Origin: Prevotella sp. UBA2711
GTDB taxonomy: Bacteria > Bacteroidota > Bacteroidia > Bacteroidales > Bacteroidaceae
Assembly (NCBI GenBank): GCA_002354095.1
Contig: DEKX01000014.1
Coordinates: forward strand, 1 to 14,748
Direction: 5' to 3'
Length of the DNA stretch: 14,748 nucleotides
The notes beneath the pieces were generated by a model. The model searched no databases. It had not been told where the DNA came from and saw nothing but the letters and a program-made list of their open reading frames with translations. Below, piece after piece: positions 1 through 6,781 of the stretch. A program made the translations under genes and the position numbers. Positions within the stretch are counted from its first letter, which is position 1; every line of letters starts with the position of its first letter.

Positions 1-1350
1 ATAGGGAATCATCTGTTCAAATGGATAGGGCAACTCGAAGTGCATCCGTTTTCCAGTCGTTGGGTGGACAAACGTGATGCCTTGCGCCTGAAGATAAAGC
101 CGGTCGGCTTTCTGACCATAGAGTTCATCGCCTACAATCGGACATCCGAGCCCATCAGCATGGGCACAATGCATCCGCAGCTGGTGCGTTCTACCCGTAT
201 GAGGCCATAGCGCAAGCAAGGTATAACAAGCGGATTCTTTCGTCACACCCGCCAAAACCCGATACTCCGTAATGGCCCGCTTGCCATGCTCATAATCCAC
301 CACCTGTAGCGGACGGTTCAGCGGGTCGCTGCTTAAAGGCAGATCGATGACACCATGTTCCTTTGCAGGTGAACCCATTACGATGGCAAGGTATTTCTTC
401 TTGACTGTCCTATCGGCAAACTGCGCCTGCAACTGCCGGTAAGCTTCCATCGTTTTGGCTACTATAACGAGACCCGACGTCAGCATATCAAGGCGATGAG
501 CCAACATCGCACCAGGCCATTGCGCCTGTGCCCATGAAGCCACAGAGATTTCGTCAGTCTTGCCAGGGACACTCAGCATACCATCCGGTTTGAAAAGCAC
601 CGCCAACGAATCGTCTTCATAGATAATGTCAGGCTCCTGACGAGCCATCTGTTCTGAATCCAGATGCGGATCGACATCAAGTCCCTGTAACATCCATGTC
701 AGCACAGGCTTGCACTTTCCACGACAGGCAGGATAGAACTGGTCGTGGTGGCGAATCAGCCCCTTGGGTGAGTCTCCCCACCAAAACTCCGCCATGCACA
801 CGGGACGCAGATGGTGCAAGAAAGCATATTGCAAGAGCTTCGGCGCACAGCAGTCGCCTGTCCCCCCAGGTGGCAACGGGTATTTGCTGCGGAGACGGGG
901 CGAACTGTGATAGTCCTGCCATATCTCAACCAAGTCCCTCACTTCCCCAAGTCCGTTCATCATCCGGTATTGATGGAACAGCCATGTCTGCAGATCCTGA
1001 GACATTTGTTTAGAGGTAAGGGATGAGGTTTGAGAGACAAGGGATATCTCACGCTCACGCATTTTAAAATAGCCATTAGGATCTTGAGCGTCAAAAACAG
1101 ACGGCACGAAATAACGCCAGTCGTTACGCCCCTCCAGCAATCCGGAATAAGCCGCCAGAAAGCCCAATCCTTCTGCCGTTTCCACCACCAAGACACCAAA
1201 CATCTTCCCTTCCGACGGGTTGATACGAGCTATCTCCCGCTTCACCAGCGCCGCTGCCGACAAGCATAGCGGATGAGGCTCATAGCAGAACGGATCAGTG
1301 AAATGCTCTGGTTTCCGAAGGTCTGTATGTAAAGGGTGGACACACGTCAT
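1..1350 (-). CDS. RluA-family RNA pseudouridine synthase (3' end outside window)
   Basis: This is a 450-codon reading frame, open from an ATG at 1350 to the window edge. No stop is visible, but the sequence has already reached the usual C-terminal region of the family. It should isomerise specific uridines in rRNA or tRNA to pseudouridine. The catalytic motif HRLD is at residues 285-288 (Asp288 is the predicted nucleophile). It is followed by the KKKYLAIV strand and the THQLRMH motif typical of RluA enzymes. The first ~250 residues are an N-terminal extension that I recall from Bacteroidales homologues. It carries GDCC (Cys167, Cys168) and ACRGKC (Cys209, Cys213), which could bind a metal; this is inference. 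A degenerate 7-bp repeat encodes residues ~104-115. The start is supported by a TAATTTTG box only 7 bases upstream. The family is clear; the target RNA site is unknown. Confidence 0.88.
   Translation of the reverse strand, partial: MTCVHPLHTDLRKPEHFTDPFCYEPHPLCLSAAALVKREIARINPSEGKMFGVLVVETAEGLGFLAAYSGLLEGRNDWRYFVPSVFDAQDPNGYFKMREREISLVSQTSSLTSKQMSQDLQTWLFHQYRMMNGLGEVRDLVEIWQDYHSSPRLRSKYPLPPGGTGDCCAPKLLQYAFLHHLRPVCMAEFWWGDSPKGLIRHHDQFYPACRGKCKPVLTWMLQGLDVDPHLDSEQMARQEPDIIYEDDSLAVLFKPDGMLSVPGKTDEISVASWAQAQWPGAMLAHRLDMLTSGLVIVAKTMEAYRQLQAQFADRTVKKKYLAIVMGSPAKEHGVIDLPLSSDPLNRPLQVVDYEHGKRAITEYRVLAGVTKESACYTLLALWPHTGRTHQLRMHCAHADGLGCPIVGDELYGQKADRLYLQAQGITFVHPTTGKRMHFELPYPFEQMIPY
1007..1041. repeat. 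Degenerate 7-bp tandem repeat inside the RluA gene
   Basis: Read on the plus strand, five successive heptamers each end in (T/C)(A/G)AG: TGTTTAG, AGGTAAG, GGATGAG, GTTTGAG, AGACAAG. The stretch encodes a Ser/Thr/Gln/Leu-rich segment at about residues 104-115 of the pseudouridine synthase extension. The period is clear, but the units have diverged. Confidence 0.5.
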
Positions 1351-1357
1351 GATTGGG

Positions 1358-1365
1358 CAAAATTA
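1358..1365 (-). promoter_or_regulatory. Bacteroidetes -7 box for the RluA gene
   Basis: On the minus strand this reads TAATTTTG, matching TAnnTTTG. A TTTG at 1387-1384 lies 18 bases upstream as a possible -33 element. Only 7 bases separate the box from the ATG at 1350, so the transcript leader must be almost absent. Confidence 0.6.
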
Positions 1366-1405
1366 CAAATTTTTCCCTATATCACAAAATTTAAGCCCCA
1401 AAATG

Positions 1406-1436
1406 TTTGCACTTTCAAAAATAATTTATATCTTTG
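1406..1436 (+). promoter_or_regulatory. Promoter of the cytidylate-kinase-like gene
   Basis: The -33 element TTTG (1406-1409) and the -7 box TATCTTTG (1429-1436) are spaced by 19 bases, a close match to the Bacteroidetes housekeeping sigma consensus. The ATG follows 22 bases after the box. It is divergent from the RluA promoter, and both fit in the 108-base gap between the two genes. Confidence 0.75.
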
Positions 1437-1458
1437 CAGAAAACTAACCCATTACAAA

Positions 1459-2121
1459 ATGAAACAGGACGAATTATTTGTTATTACCATCAACCGTGAG
1501 CTTGGTTCCGGAGGAAGAACCGTCGGTGAAAAACTAGCCAAAAGGCTTGAAGTGCCTTTCTACGACAAGGCGCTTATCCAGCAACTGAAAAAGAAATATG
1601 GCCTTACAACAGAAGAGATCGAACGGTTGAAAGGCCAGAAGCACAACTGGTGGGCTGAATTCAAGCGTAGTATCATGATGATGCCCAATTATGTGGCACC
1701 CAAAGCTATCCCTGACTACGCAAGCATGCCTGACTTCCTGATCACAGACGACATTTTCAAGGAAGAGACTGAAATCCTGAAGGGTATCGCCGCCGACGGC
1801 TCCTGTGTCATCGCTGGCCGCAGTGGTTTCTACATCTTCCGTGATCACCCCAACCACTTGAGCATCTTGATTCAGGCATCCATGAAACGCCGCATAGAGA
1901 GGGTGATGCTTAAACAGAATATTAATGCCGAGAAAGCCGAGGCCATCATCAAGGAAGTAGATGAGTCACGTGAGAACTATGTCAACAAGTACACAAACTC
2001 CTCACGGTACGACACACGCAACTACGACCTCGTGATCAATGCCGATGACCACTCAGAGGATGAGATTGTAGATATGATTATGCTCTATCTGGGTTTACCG
2101 CTTTCTAAGATCATCTTCTAA
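1459..2121 (+). CDS. Cytidylate kinase-like family protein
   Basis: This 220-residue protein belongs to the cytidylate-kinase-like group (Pfam Cytidylate_kin2 type), P-loop proteins related to CMP kinases. The N-terminus ITINRELGSGGR (residues 9-20) replaces the classical GxxGxGK P-loop, as is usual in this family. FYDK follows at 34-37, then a helical lid region. GSCVIAGRSG lies at 114-123, and an Arg-rich segment (KRRIERV, 143-149) leads to the NYDLVINAD strand at 188-196. A nucleoside monophosphate kinase role is plausible, but I know of no fixed substrate for the family. The ATG at 1459 is preferred over the longer frame from 1336, because the promoter ends at 1436 and the family N-terminus begins here. 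The last 27 bases overlap the 3' end of the convergent pyridoxal kinase gene. Confidence 0.88.
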   Translation: MKQDELFVITINRELGSGGRTVGEKLAKRLEVPFYDKALIQQLKKKYGLTTEEIERLKGQKHNWWAEFKRSIMMMPNYVAPKAIPDYASMPDFLITDDIFKEETEILKGIAADGSCVIAGRSGFYIFRDHPNHLSILIQASMKRRIERVMLKQNINAEKAEAIIKEVDESRENYVNKYTNSSRYDTRNYDLVINADDHSEDEIVDMIMLYLGLPLSKIIF

Positions 2122-2934
2122 AGATAACAGGTCGAGGCATTTCTCTACAGGGATGCCTCGATTCTTGTCATCAGTACTGCGATAACGGTCAATCATACGG
2201 AAGACAGTATCCATAGCCTGACGGGTACTGCCCCTCAGTGATTCCCCATTCAGCAGATGACCGATAAGAACAGCCGAGAAAATATCGCCAGTACCATGAA
2301 AAAGCCCGGGAATCTCATGATAGTCTAAATGGAAGTAACTTTTATCGAAATGATTGTAGCCCGCCACAGAGTTGCGTCCGTCGATCTTACAGCTTGTCAC
2401 CAACGCAGACTTACATCCGATGTCTCTCAGACTGTCGAGCAGATCACCAGTTTCTTCCCAACTGATACCATCCATCTTGATACGGGTGCCTGTCAGGTAA
2501 CACGCCTCTGTATAATTAGGAATGGTCAGATGAGCCACAGAAACCATCTTGCGCATCAGTTCCACCTGATGCTCAGTCACGCCATTATAAAGTCTGCCGC
2601 CATCACCAAGAATCGGATCGACAAACACTGTTGTGCCATTTTTCCCCTGTTCCTCACAATAGTCAGCCACGAGCCTCGCCTGAGCATCGCTGAACATCAG
2701 ACCCGTGCAAATGGCATCAAATGAGAAACCCAGCTCTTTCCATACAGGCAACGTACCTTTCATATACTCATAGGTATCCTGAATATTAAACTTGCCGTAA
2801 TCGAGCGTATTCGATACAAGAGCCGTAGGCAGACTGTAAGTTGGTATGCCCAAGTATGAAAGAATGGGAAGCATGGCACCCATTCCCACTTTTCCGTAAC
2901 CTACAACGTCGTTAATTAACAGTATTTGTTTCAT
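2095..2934 (-). CDS. Pyridoxal/pyridoxamine kinase (PdxY-like, ribokinase superfamily)
   Basis: This 279-residue cytosolic kinase should phosphorylate pyridoxal, pyridoxamine or pyridoxine with ATP in the vitamin B6 salvage pathway. Visible family marks are the first strand ILLINDVVGYGKVG (residues 4-17), SNTLDYG (41-47), FVDPILGDGG (104-113), TIPNYTEACYLTG (137-149) and the anion-hole/catalytic motif GTGD (214-217, Asp217 as predicted base). Length is normal for the family. The ATG at 2934 is supported by a TATCTTTG box 8 bases upstream. The gene is divergent from the helicase, and its 3' end overlaps the cytidylate-kinase-like gene by 27 bp. A related hydroxymethylpyrimidine kinase role cannot be fully excluded, but the overall pattern fits PdxY/PdxK better. 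Confidence 0.88.
   Translation of the reverse strand: MKQILLINDVVGYGKVGMGAMLPILSYLGIPTYSLPTALVSNTLDYGKFNIQDTYEYMKGTLPVWKELGFSFDAICTGLMFSDAQARLVADYCEEQGKNGTTVFVDPILGDGGRLYNGVTEHQVELMRKMVSVAHLTIPNYTEACYLTGTRIKMDGISWEETGDLLDSLRDIGCKSALVTSCKIDGRNSVAGYNHFDKSYFHLDYHEIPGLFHGTGDIFSAVLIGHLLNGESLRGSTRQAMDTVFRMIDRYRSTDDKNRGIPVEKCLDLLSLEDDLRKR
2132..2161 (+). terminator. Hairpin just downstream of the kinase-like gene, inside the convergent CDS
   Basis: TCGAGGCAT (2132-2140) and ATGCCTCGA (2153-2161) form a perfect 9-bp stem with a 12-base loop, starting 11 bases after the plus-strand stop codon. It may end the plus-strand transcript, although no strong T-tract follows. The same bases encode the C-terminal part of the pyridoxal kinase on the minus strand, so the structure is embedded in coding sequence. 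Confidence 0.4.
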
Positions 2935-2942
2935 TTCGGCTG

Positions 2943-2950
2943 CAAAGATA
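2943..2950 (-). promoter_or_regulatory. -7 box of the pyridoxal kinase gene
   Basis: Reads TATCTTTG on the minus strand and is followed by CAGCCGAA and then the ATG at 2934, a spacing of 8 bases. I see no clear -33 TTTG; the upstream sequence is AT-rich with a run of eight A on this strand. Confidence 0.65.
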
Positions 2951-3025
2951 ATCTTTTTTTTCGATAGAAGAATAAAAGAAGCATAAAAAAACTATTCCTT
3001 ATATACTTATGTCGAAAAATATATA

Positions 3026-3033
3026 TAACTTTG
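3026..3033 (+). promoter_or_regulatory. -7 box of the helicase gene
   Basis: TAACTTTG, followed by CAGCCAATT and the ATG at 3043 (9 bases). It faces away from the pyridoxal kinase promoter across a 108-base AT-rich gap. Both promoters share the string CTTTGCAGCC. No convincing -33 element is seen. Confidence 0.65.
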
Positions 3034-3042
3034 CAGCCAATT

Positions 3043-4986
3043 ATGGAAAATCAGCAAACTTCTCCTATTTTGGCCCTCCAACAGCAACAGCTGTTACTCC
3101 AGATGGAGTATCAGGCAGAGAAAGAAGCCTTCCGCAAGCAGACTGAAGAAATGGGACTGCAGCGGAAGGTGAAGCGTGGTGATGCATGGTATCCTATCAA
3201 GATAGGAAAGAGCTATTATAACTCATTGAATCAGCTGGTGGTAGAAGTGTTCCGCCAAGATGATCAGGAGATTGAACATAACTTTGAGTTCGGAAAGCCT
3301 GTGGCGTTTTTTTCTAGTGATTCTAGTTCTTCTAGAGTTTCTAGAGATTCTAGTAATTCTAGAGACTCTAGCAATTCTAGAATCCACTACTTCCCTTTCA
3401 CCGCTACAGTAAGCTATGTTGATGGCGACAGGATGGTCATCGCCGTCCCTGATAACGGGCAGCTCATTGATGTGCAGAGCGCCGATCATGTTGGTGTACA
3501 GCTGTTCTTCGATGAAACCAGCTATAAGACCATGTTCAACGCTCTCGACCGCGTGATGAAAGCCAAGGGGCGCCTAGGATACCTGCGTGACCTGTTCTAT
3601 TCGCAACAGCAGGCAGAGACCTATAGTTTTCCCCACATCCATTTCTCTTATCTGAACAGTACCCAGGAAGAAGCTGTGAACAAGGTATTGCGGGCAAAGG
3701 ACGTAGCCATTGTTCATGGTCCCCCGGGAACTGGTAAGACGACCACTCTTGTCGAGGCCATCTATGAGACACTGCGACGGGAGAACCAAGTGCTAGTGTG
3801 TGCGCAGAGCAACATGGCAGTAGATTGGATTTCAGAGAAACTTGTGGATCGCGGCATCAATGTGTTGCGTATCGGCAATCCTACACGCGTGAATGACAAG
3901 ATGCTTTCTTTCACTTACGAGCGCCGTTTTGAATCGCATCCTGATTACGACCTACTATGGGCAATCCGAAAGGCAATCCGCCAACTACGCGCCCAAAAGA
4001 AACACAGGGACGACAAATATCATCAAAAACTAGGACGGCTGAAAGAGAGGGCCACGGAACTTGAGGTGCGCATCAATGCCCAGCTCTTCAGCGAGGCCCG
4101 TGTGATTTCCTGCACCCTCGTAGGCTCAGCCAACCATCTGCTCGAAAGGCAAAAATACGGCACCGTGTTTATCGATGAAGCTGCCCAAGCGCTTGAAGCG
4201 GCTTGTTGGATTCCTATTCGTCGGGCATCACGCGTCATTCTGGCTGGCGACCACTGCCAGTTGCCGCCAACGATAAAGAGTTTCGCTGCCCTGAAGGCAG
4301 GACTAGGCAAGACACTTATGGAGCGGATTGTGGAAAACAAGCCCGAAGTAGTGACCCTGTTGAAGATGCAATACCGTATGAACGAAGAGATTATGCGTTT
4401 CTCTTCCGATTGGTTCTATGGCAATCAGGTGGAGAGTGCGCCGGAAGTGAAGTTCCGAAGCATCCTCGACCTTGACATCCCTATGACTTGGATCGACACT
4501 TCACAGTTTGAGCTTCCGGAAGACAGCGGCATCTCCTTTAAAGAGACCTTCGTAGGCGAGAGCTTTGGCCGTATCAACAAGGCAGAGGCCGAACTGACAC
4601 TTCTGGCATTGGAGCAATACTTCGAGAAGATTGGCAAGGGGCGCATTCTCGACGAGCGCCTGGATGTCGGTGTCATATCCCCCTACCGCGCCCAGGTACA
4701 ATATTTGCGCAGGCTTGTAAAGGAGAAGGAATTCTTCAAACCATACCGTCATCTGATTAGTGTGAATACCGTCGATGGCTTCCAAGGACAGGAACGTGAC
4801 ATCATACTCATCTCATTAGTAAGGGCCAACGACGAAGGGCAGATCGGTTTCCTGCGTGACCTGCGCCGCATGAACGTAGCAATCACCCGTGCCCGAATGA
4901 AGTTGATTATCCTTGGCGATGCCTCTACAATGACCCGCCATCCTTTCTATAAGAAGCTATACGAGTATATCGAGGCTCTTGATTAA
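3043..4986 (+). CDS. Superfamily 1 DNA/RNA helicase, UPF1/IGHMBP2-like
   Basis: This is a 647-residue SF1B-type helicase with all core motifs: Walker A GPPGTGKTT (residues 226-234), Walker B FIDEAAQ (376-382), motif III GDHCQLPPT (402-410), QYRM (443-446), VDGFQGQE (577-584) and motif VI NVAITRAR (611-618). It should couple ATP hydrolysis to 5'-3' movement on single-stranded nucleic acid; the bacterial substrate is unknown. Residues ~1-40 are Gln/Glu-rich and likely helical, and ~45-150 resemble the beta-barrel 1B domain. A Ser/Arg/Asp/Asn insert at residues 91-113, encoded by a 9-bp tandem repeat, sits in what looks like a loop of that barrel. A TTG at 3031 could extend the frame by four codons, but it lies inside the -7 box, so ATG 3043 is chosen. 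Confidence 0.9.
   Translation: MENQQTSPILALQQQQLLLQMEYQAEKEAFRKQTEEMGLQRKVKRGDAWYPIKIGKSYYNSLNQLVVEVFRQDDQEIEHNFEFGKPVAFFSSDSSSSRVSRDSSNSRDSSNSRIHYFPFTATVSYVDGDRMVIAVPDNGQLIDVQSADHVGVQLFFDETSYKTMFNALDRVMKAKGRLGYLRDLFYSQQQAETYSFPHIHFSYLNSTQEEAVNKVLRAKDVAIVHGPPGTGKTTTLVEAIYETLRRENQVLVCAQSNMAVDWISEKLVDRGINVLRIGNPTRVNDKMLSFTYERRFESHPDYDLLWAIRKAIRQLRAQKKHRDDKYHQKLGRLKERATELEVRINAQLFSEARVISCTLVGSANHLLERQKYGTVFIDEAAQALEAACWIPIRRASRVILAGDHCQLPPTIKSFAALKAGLGKTLMERIVENKPEVVTLLKMQYRMNEEIMRFSSDWFYGNQVESAPEVKFRSILDLDIPMTWIDTSQFELPEDSGISFKETFVGESFGRINKAEAELTLLALEQYFEKIGKGRILDERLDVGVISPYRAQVQYLRRLVKEKEFFKPYRHLISVNTVDGFQGQERDIILISLVRANDEGQIGFLRDLRRMNVAITRARMKLIILGDASTMTRHPFYKKLYEYIEALD
3312..3383 (+). repeat. 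In-frame 9-bp tandem repeat, 8 copies of TTCTAGnnn
   Basis: Eight consecutive 9-base units begin TTCTAG (one reads CTCTAG), with the last three bases varying (TGA, TTC, AGT, AGA, TAA, AGA, CAA, AAT). The unit is three codons long, so gain or loss of units keeps the helicase frame. The product is a run of Ser-(Ser/Arg)-X triplets at residues 91-113. Eight CTAG tetramers in 72 bases is striking, since CTAG is scarce in many bacterial genomes. Confidence 0.9.
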
Positions 4987-5029
4987 CATTATTTAAGCAA
5001 TGACAATATCATTAAAGCAAATTTATTTG

Positions 5030-5037
5030 TACCTTTG
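5030..5037 (+). promoter_or_regulatory. -7 box of the PAP2-GNAT-MgtC operon
   Basis: TACCTTTG, 31 bases before the ATG at 5069. The 82-base gap after the helicase stop shows no strong hairpin, so read-through from the helicase is possible. No clear -33 element is visible. Confidence 0.6.
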
Positions 5038-5068
5038 CAGCAATATTGAAACAAAAATTATTAGCTAT

Positions 5069-6781
5069 ATGAAACTTAAACTTTATATTTTGGCTATCGC
5101 AGCCTTTATGACCTTACAGGTAAATGCCAATGATTATCAAGACATGAAGCCACTAAGGTTGGACACACCCGAAATGAAACCCGAGTTAGTAGAGCTTCCT
5201 GCCAACCCCTTCACGACATCAAGGGTCTCTACGGATTATACGATGAATACGGTCTCTTCGCAAGGTATGGACTTCAGTTTCTTCAAACAGAAGACCAACC
5301 CAGGCGTGAAACCCTATAAGTTTATGGACGACATGACATTTGTCGGTATCCCCCTGTTTGTGGCAGGTTGGATTGTGAAGAGCGAGAAGAATGGCTTCAA
5401 ACAGCAGACAAAGCACTCGCTGGTCACAAACTTCAAGTCAGGTGTTGATGATTATCTGCAGTTCCTCGGCCCGGTAGCCACCGTCGGTCTGAAGCTGAGT
5501 GGCTATGAAGGTCGCAGTGACTGGCCCCGTCTGTTCGCTAGTGCCGCCATGTCGTATGGTATCATGGCAGCCCTTGTCAACGGTATCAAATACACAGCCA
5601 AGGAGATGCGTCCCGACGGCACGAGTGCCAACTCCTGGCCCTCCGGCCATACGGCAACGGCCTTTGTCGGTGCTACTATGCTGCATAAGGAATATGGTCT
5701 GACCCGCTCACCCTGGTTCTCTGTGCTCGGCTACGGTACGGCTACCGCTACTGGTGTGATGCGTGTGCTGAACAATCGTCACTGGATCAGCGACGTACTC
5801 TCTGGTGCCGGTATCGGTATCCTTTCGGGTGAGCTGGCCTACGCCCTCAGCGACCTGATGTTCAAGAACAAGGGACTGCTGCGCGGTGATATCAGCGGTG
5901 AGCATAGTATCGTTGACCATCCCAGTTTCTTCAGTGTTTCGATGGGTATGGGCTTCGGAACCAGAAACATGGACTTCGACATGGATGACCTCCAAGGCTA
6001 CGTGAGTGAAGATGGGGAGAAGGACATTATGAACCTGAAGTTCGGTACATCAACCTCCGTAGCTGCCGAAGGTGCTTACTTCTTCAACAAGTACATTGGT
6101 GTCGGCGGTCGTCTGCGCGTGAACAGTATGCCTATCAAGGGCTGGGACAAAATTATCGATTACGGCTGGCAGGACCTGGCCAGTGCGTATATTGATGTGT
6201 ATAACGTGGATGACGAAAAAGAGGCTATGGAGTTCAATAATATGATGGACCAGATGTTCAATGATGTGGATTTCGTCATTGAGAGCGACCATCTGACTGA
6301 GTTCACCGCAGACCTCGGTGTGTATTTCAACCTGCCTGTCTCCAAGCGTTTCGCCCTGGGCTCCAAGCTACTCTTGGGCCGCAGCATCATGCAGGAGGTG
6401 AACCTGGATGCCAAGTCTTCCGGCAAGTGCATTGAGATGGATTCTAATGGTGACCCAACTCTGTCAAAAGACAAGGAGTATAGCACTACCTGGGACTACT
6501 TCACTGTTGGTGGTAACAACACCATGAAGTTTGGTACGGGTATCTCACTAACCTATGCCCATAAGAGCAACTTCGCATGGAAGTTGTTCCTCGACTACGA
6601 CTTTGCCCGCAAGACCTATACGATGACATACGATCCCGACGGCTATGTGAAGGATGCTATGCCATCGATTTACCAGGAGATCATCAAGCAAGACGCGAAA
6701 GCCTTGGATCCTGAGACGCAGAGCATCAAGAAGAATATGAACAACTTCGTGCTCGGCGGTTCGTTCGTGGTTAACTTCTAA
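5069..6781 (+). CDS. PAP2-family phosphatase with C-terminal outer-membrane-barrel-like domain
   Basis: This is a 570-residue exported protein. A signal peptide (MKLKLYILAI and following) is predicted to end near VNA at residues 18-20. The PAP2 phosphatase signature is complete: Lys174-x6-Arg181-Pro182, PSGH at 191-194, and Arg232-x5-His238-x3-Asp242. Such enzymes remove phosphate from lipid phosphates, undecaprenyl pyrophosphate or lipid A. From ~285 to the end the sequence alternates aromatic and polar residues in strand-like stretches and ends in FVVNF, a C-terminal phenylalanine typical of outer-membrane barrels. I infer a periplasmic or envelope phosphatase tethered to an outer-membrane barrel. 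The ATG at 5069 is chosen because an upstream ATG (5000) precedes the promoter and would bury the signal peptide. The stop overlaps the next start (TAATG). Confidence 0.85.
   Translation: MKLKLYILAIAAFMTLQVNANDYQDMKPLRLDTPEMKPELVELPANPFTTSRVSTDYTMNTVSSQGMDFSFFKQKTNPGVKPYKFMDDMTFVGIPLFVAGWIVKSEKNGFKQQTKHSLVTNFKSGVDDYLQFLGPVATVGLKLSGYEGRSDWPRLFASAAMSYGIMAALVNGIKYTAKEMRPDGTSANSWPSGHTATAFVGATMLHKEYGLTRSPWFSVLGYGTATATGVMRVLNNRHWISDVLSGAGIGILSGELAYALSDLMFKNKGLLRGDISGEHSIVDHPSFFSVSMGMGFGTRNMDFDMDDLQGYVSEDGEKDIMNLKFGTSTSVAAEGAYFFNKYIGVGGRLRVNSMPIKGWDKIIDYGWQDLASAYIDVYNVDDEKEAMEFNNMMDQMFNDVDFVIESDHLTEFTADLGVYFNLPVSKRFALGSKLLLGRSIMQEVNLDAKSSGKCIEMDSNGDPTLSKDKEYSTTWDYFTVGGNNTMKFGTGISLTYAHKSNFAWKLFLDYDFARKTYTMTYDPDGYVKDAMPSIYQEIIKQDAKALDPETQSIKKNMNNFVLGGSFVVNF

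Noticed and set aside
696..1269. Plus-strand open frames of 70-105 codons at the left end
   Set aside because: They are antisense to the continuous 450-codon RluA frame, have no promoter box and show low-complexity compositions.
1336..1458. Extended N-terminus of the cytidylate-kinase-like protein from ATG 1336
   Set aside because: The extension crosses both divergent promoters, and the family N-terminus begins at the ATG at 1459.
2329..2724. 131-codon plus-strand frame within the pyridoxal kinase gene
   Set aside because: It is a shadow of a well-conserved gene on the other strand; its product matches no family I know.
3031..3042. TTG start adding four codons to the helicase
   Set aside because: The TTG is part of the -7 promoter box itself, so it would not lie on the transcript.
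3312..3383. CRISPR array or intergenic repeat element
   Set aside because: Units are only 9 bases with no spacers, and the array lies in frame inside a gene.
4987..5029. Terminator after the helicase gene
   Set aside because: Only a weak AATGA/TCATT inverted repeat with a short AT-rich stem is present, too weak to call.
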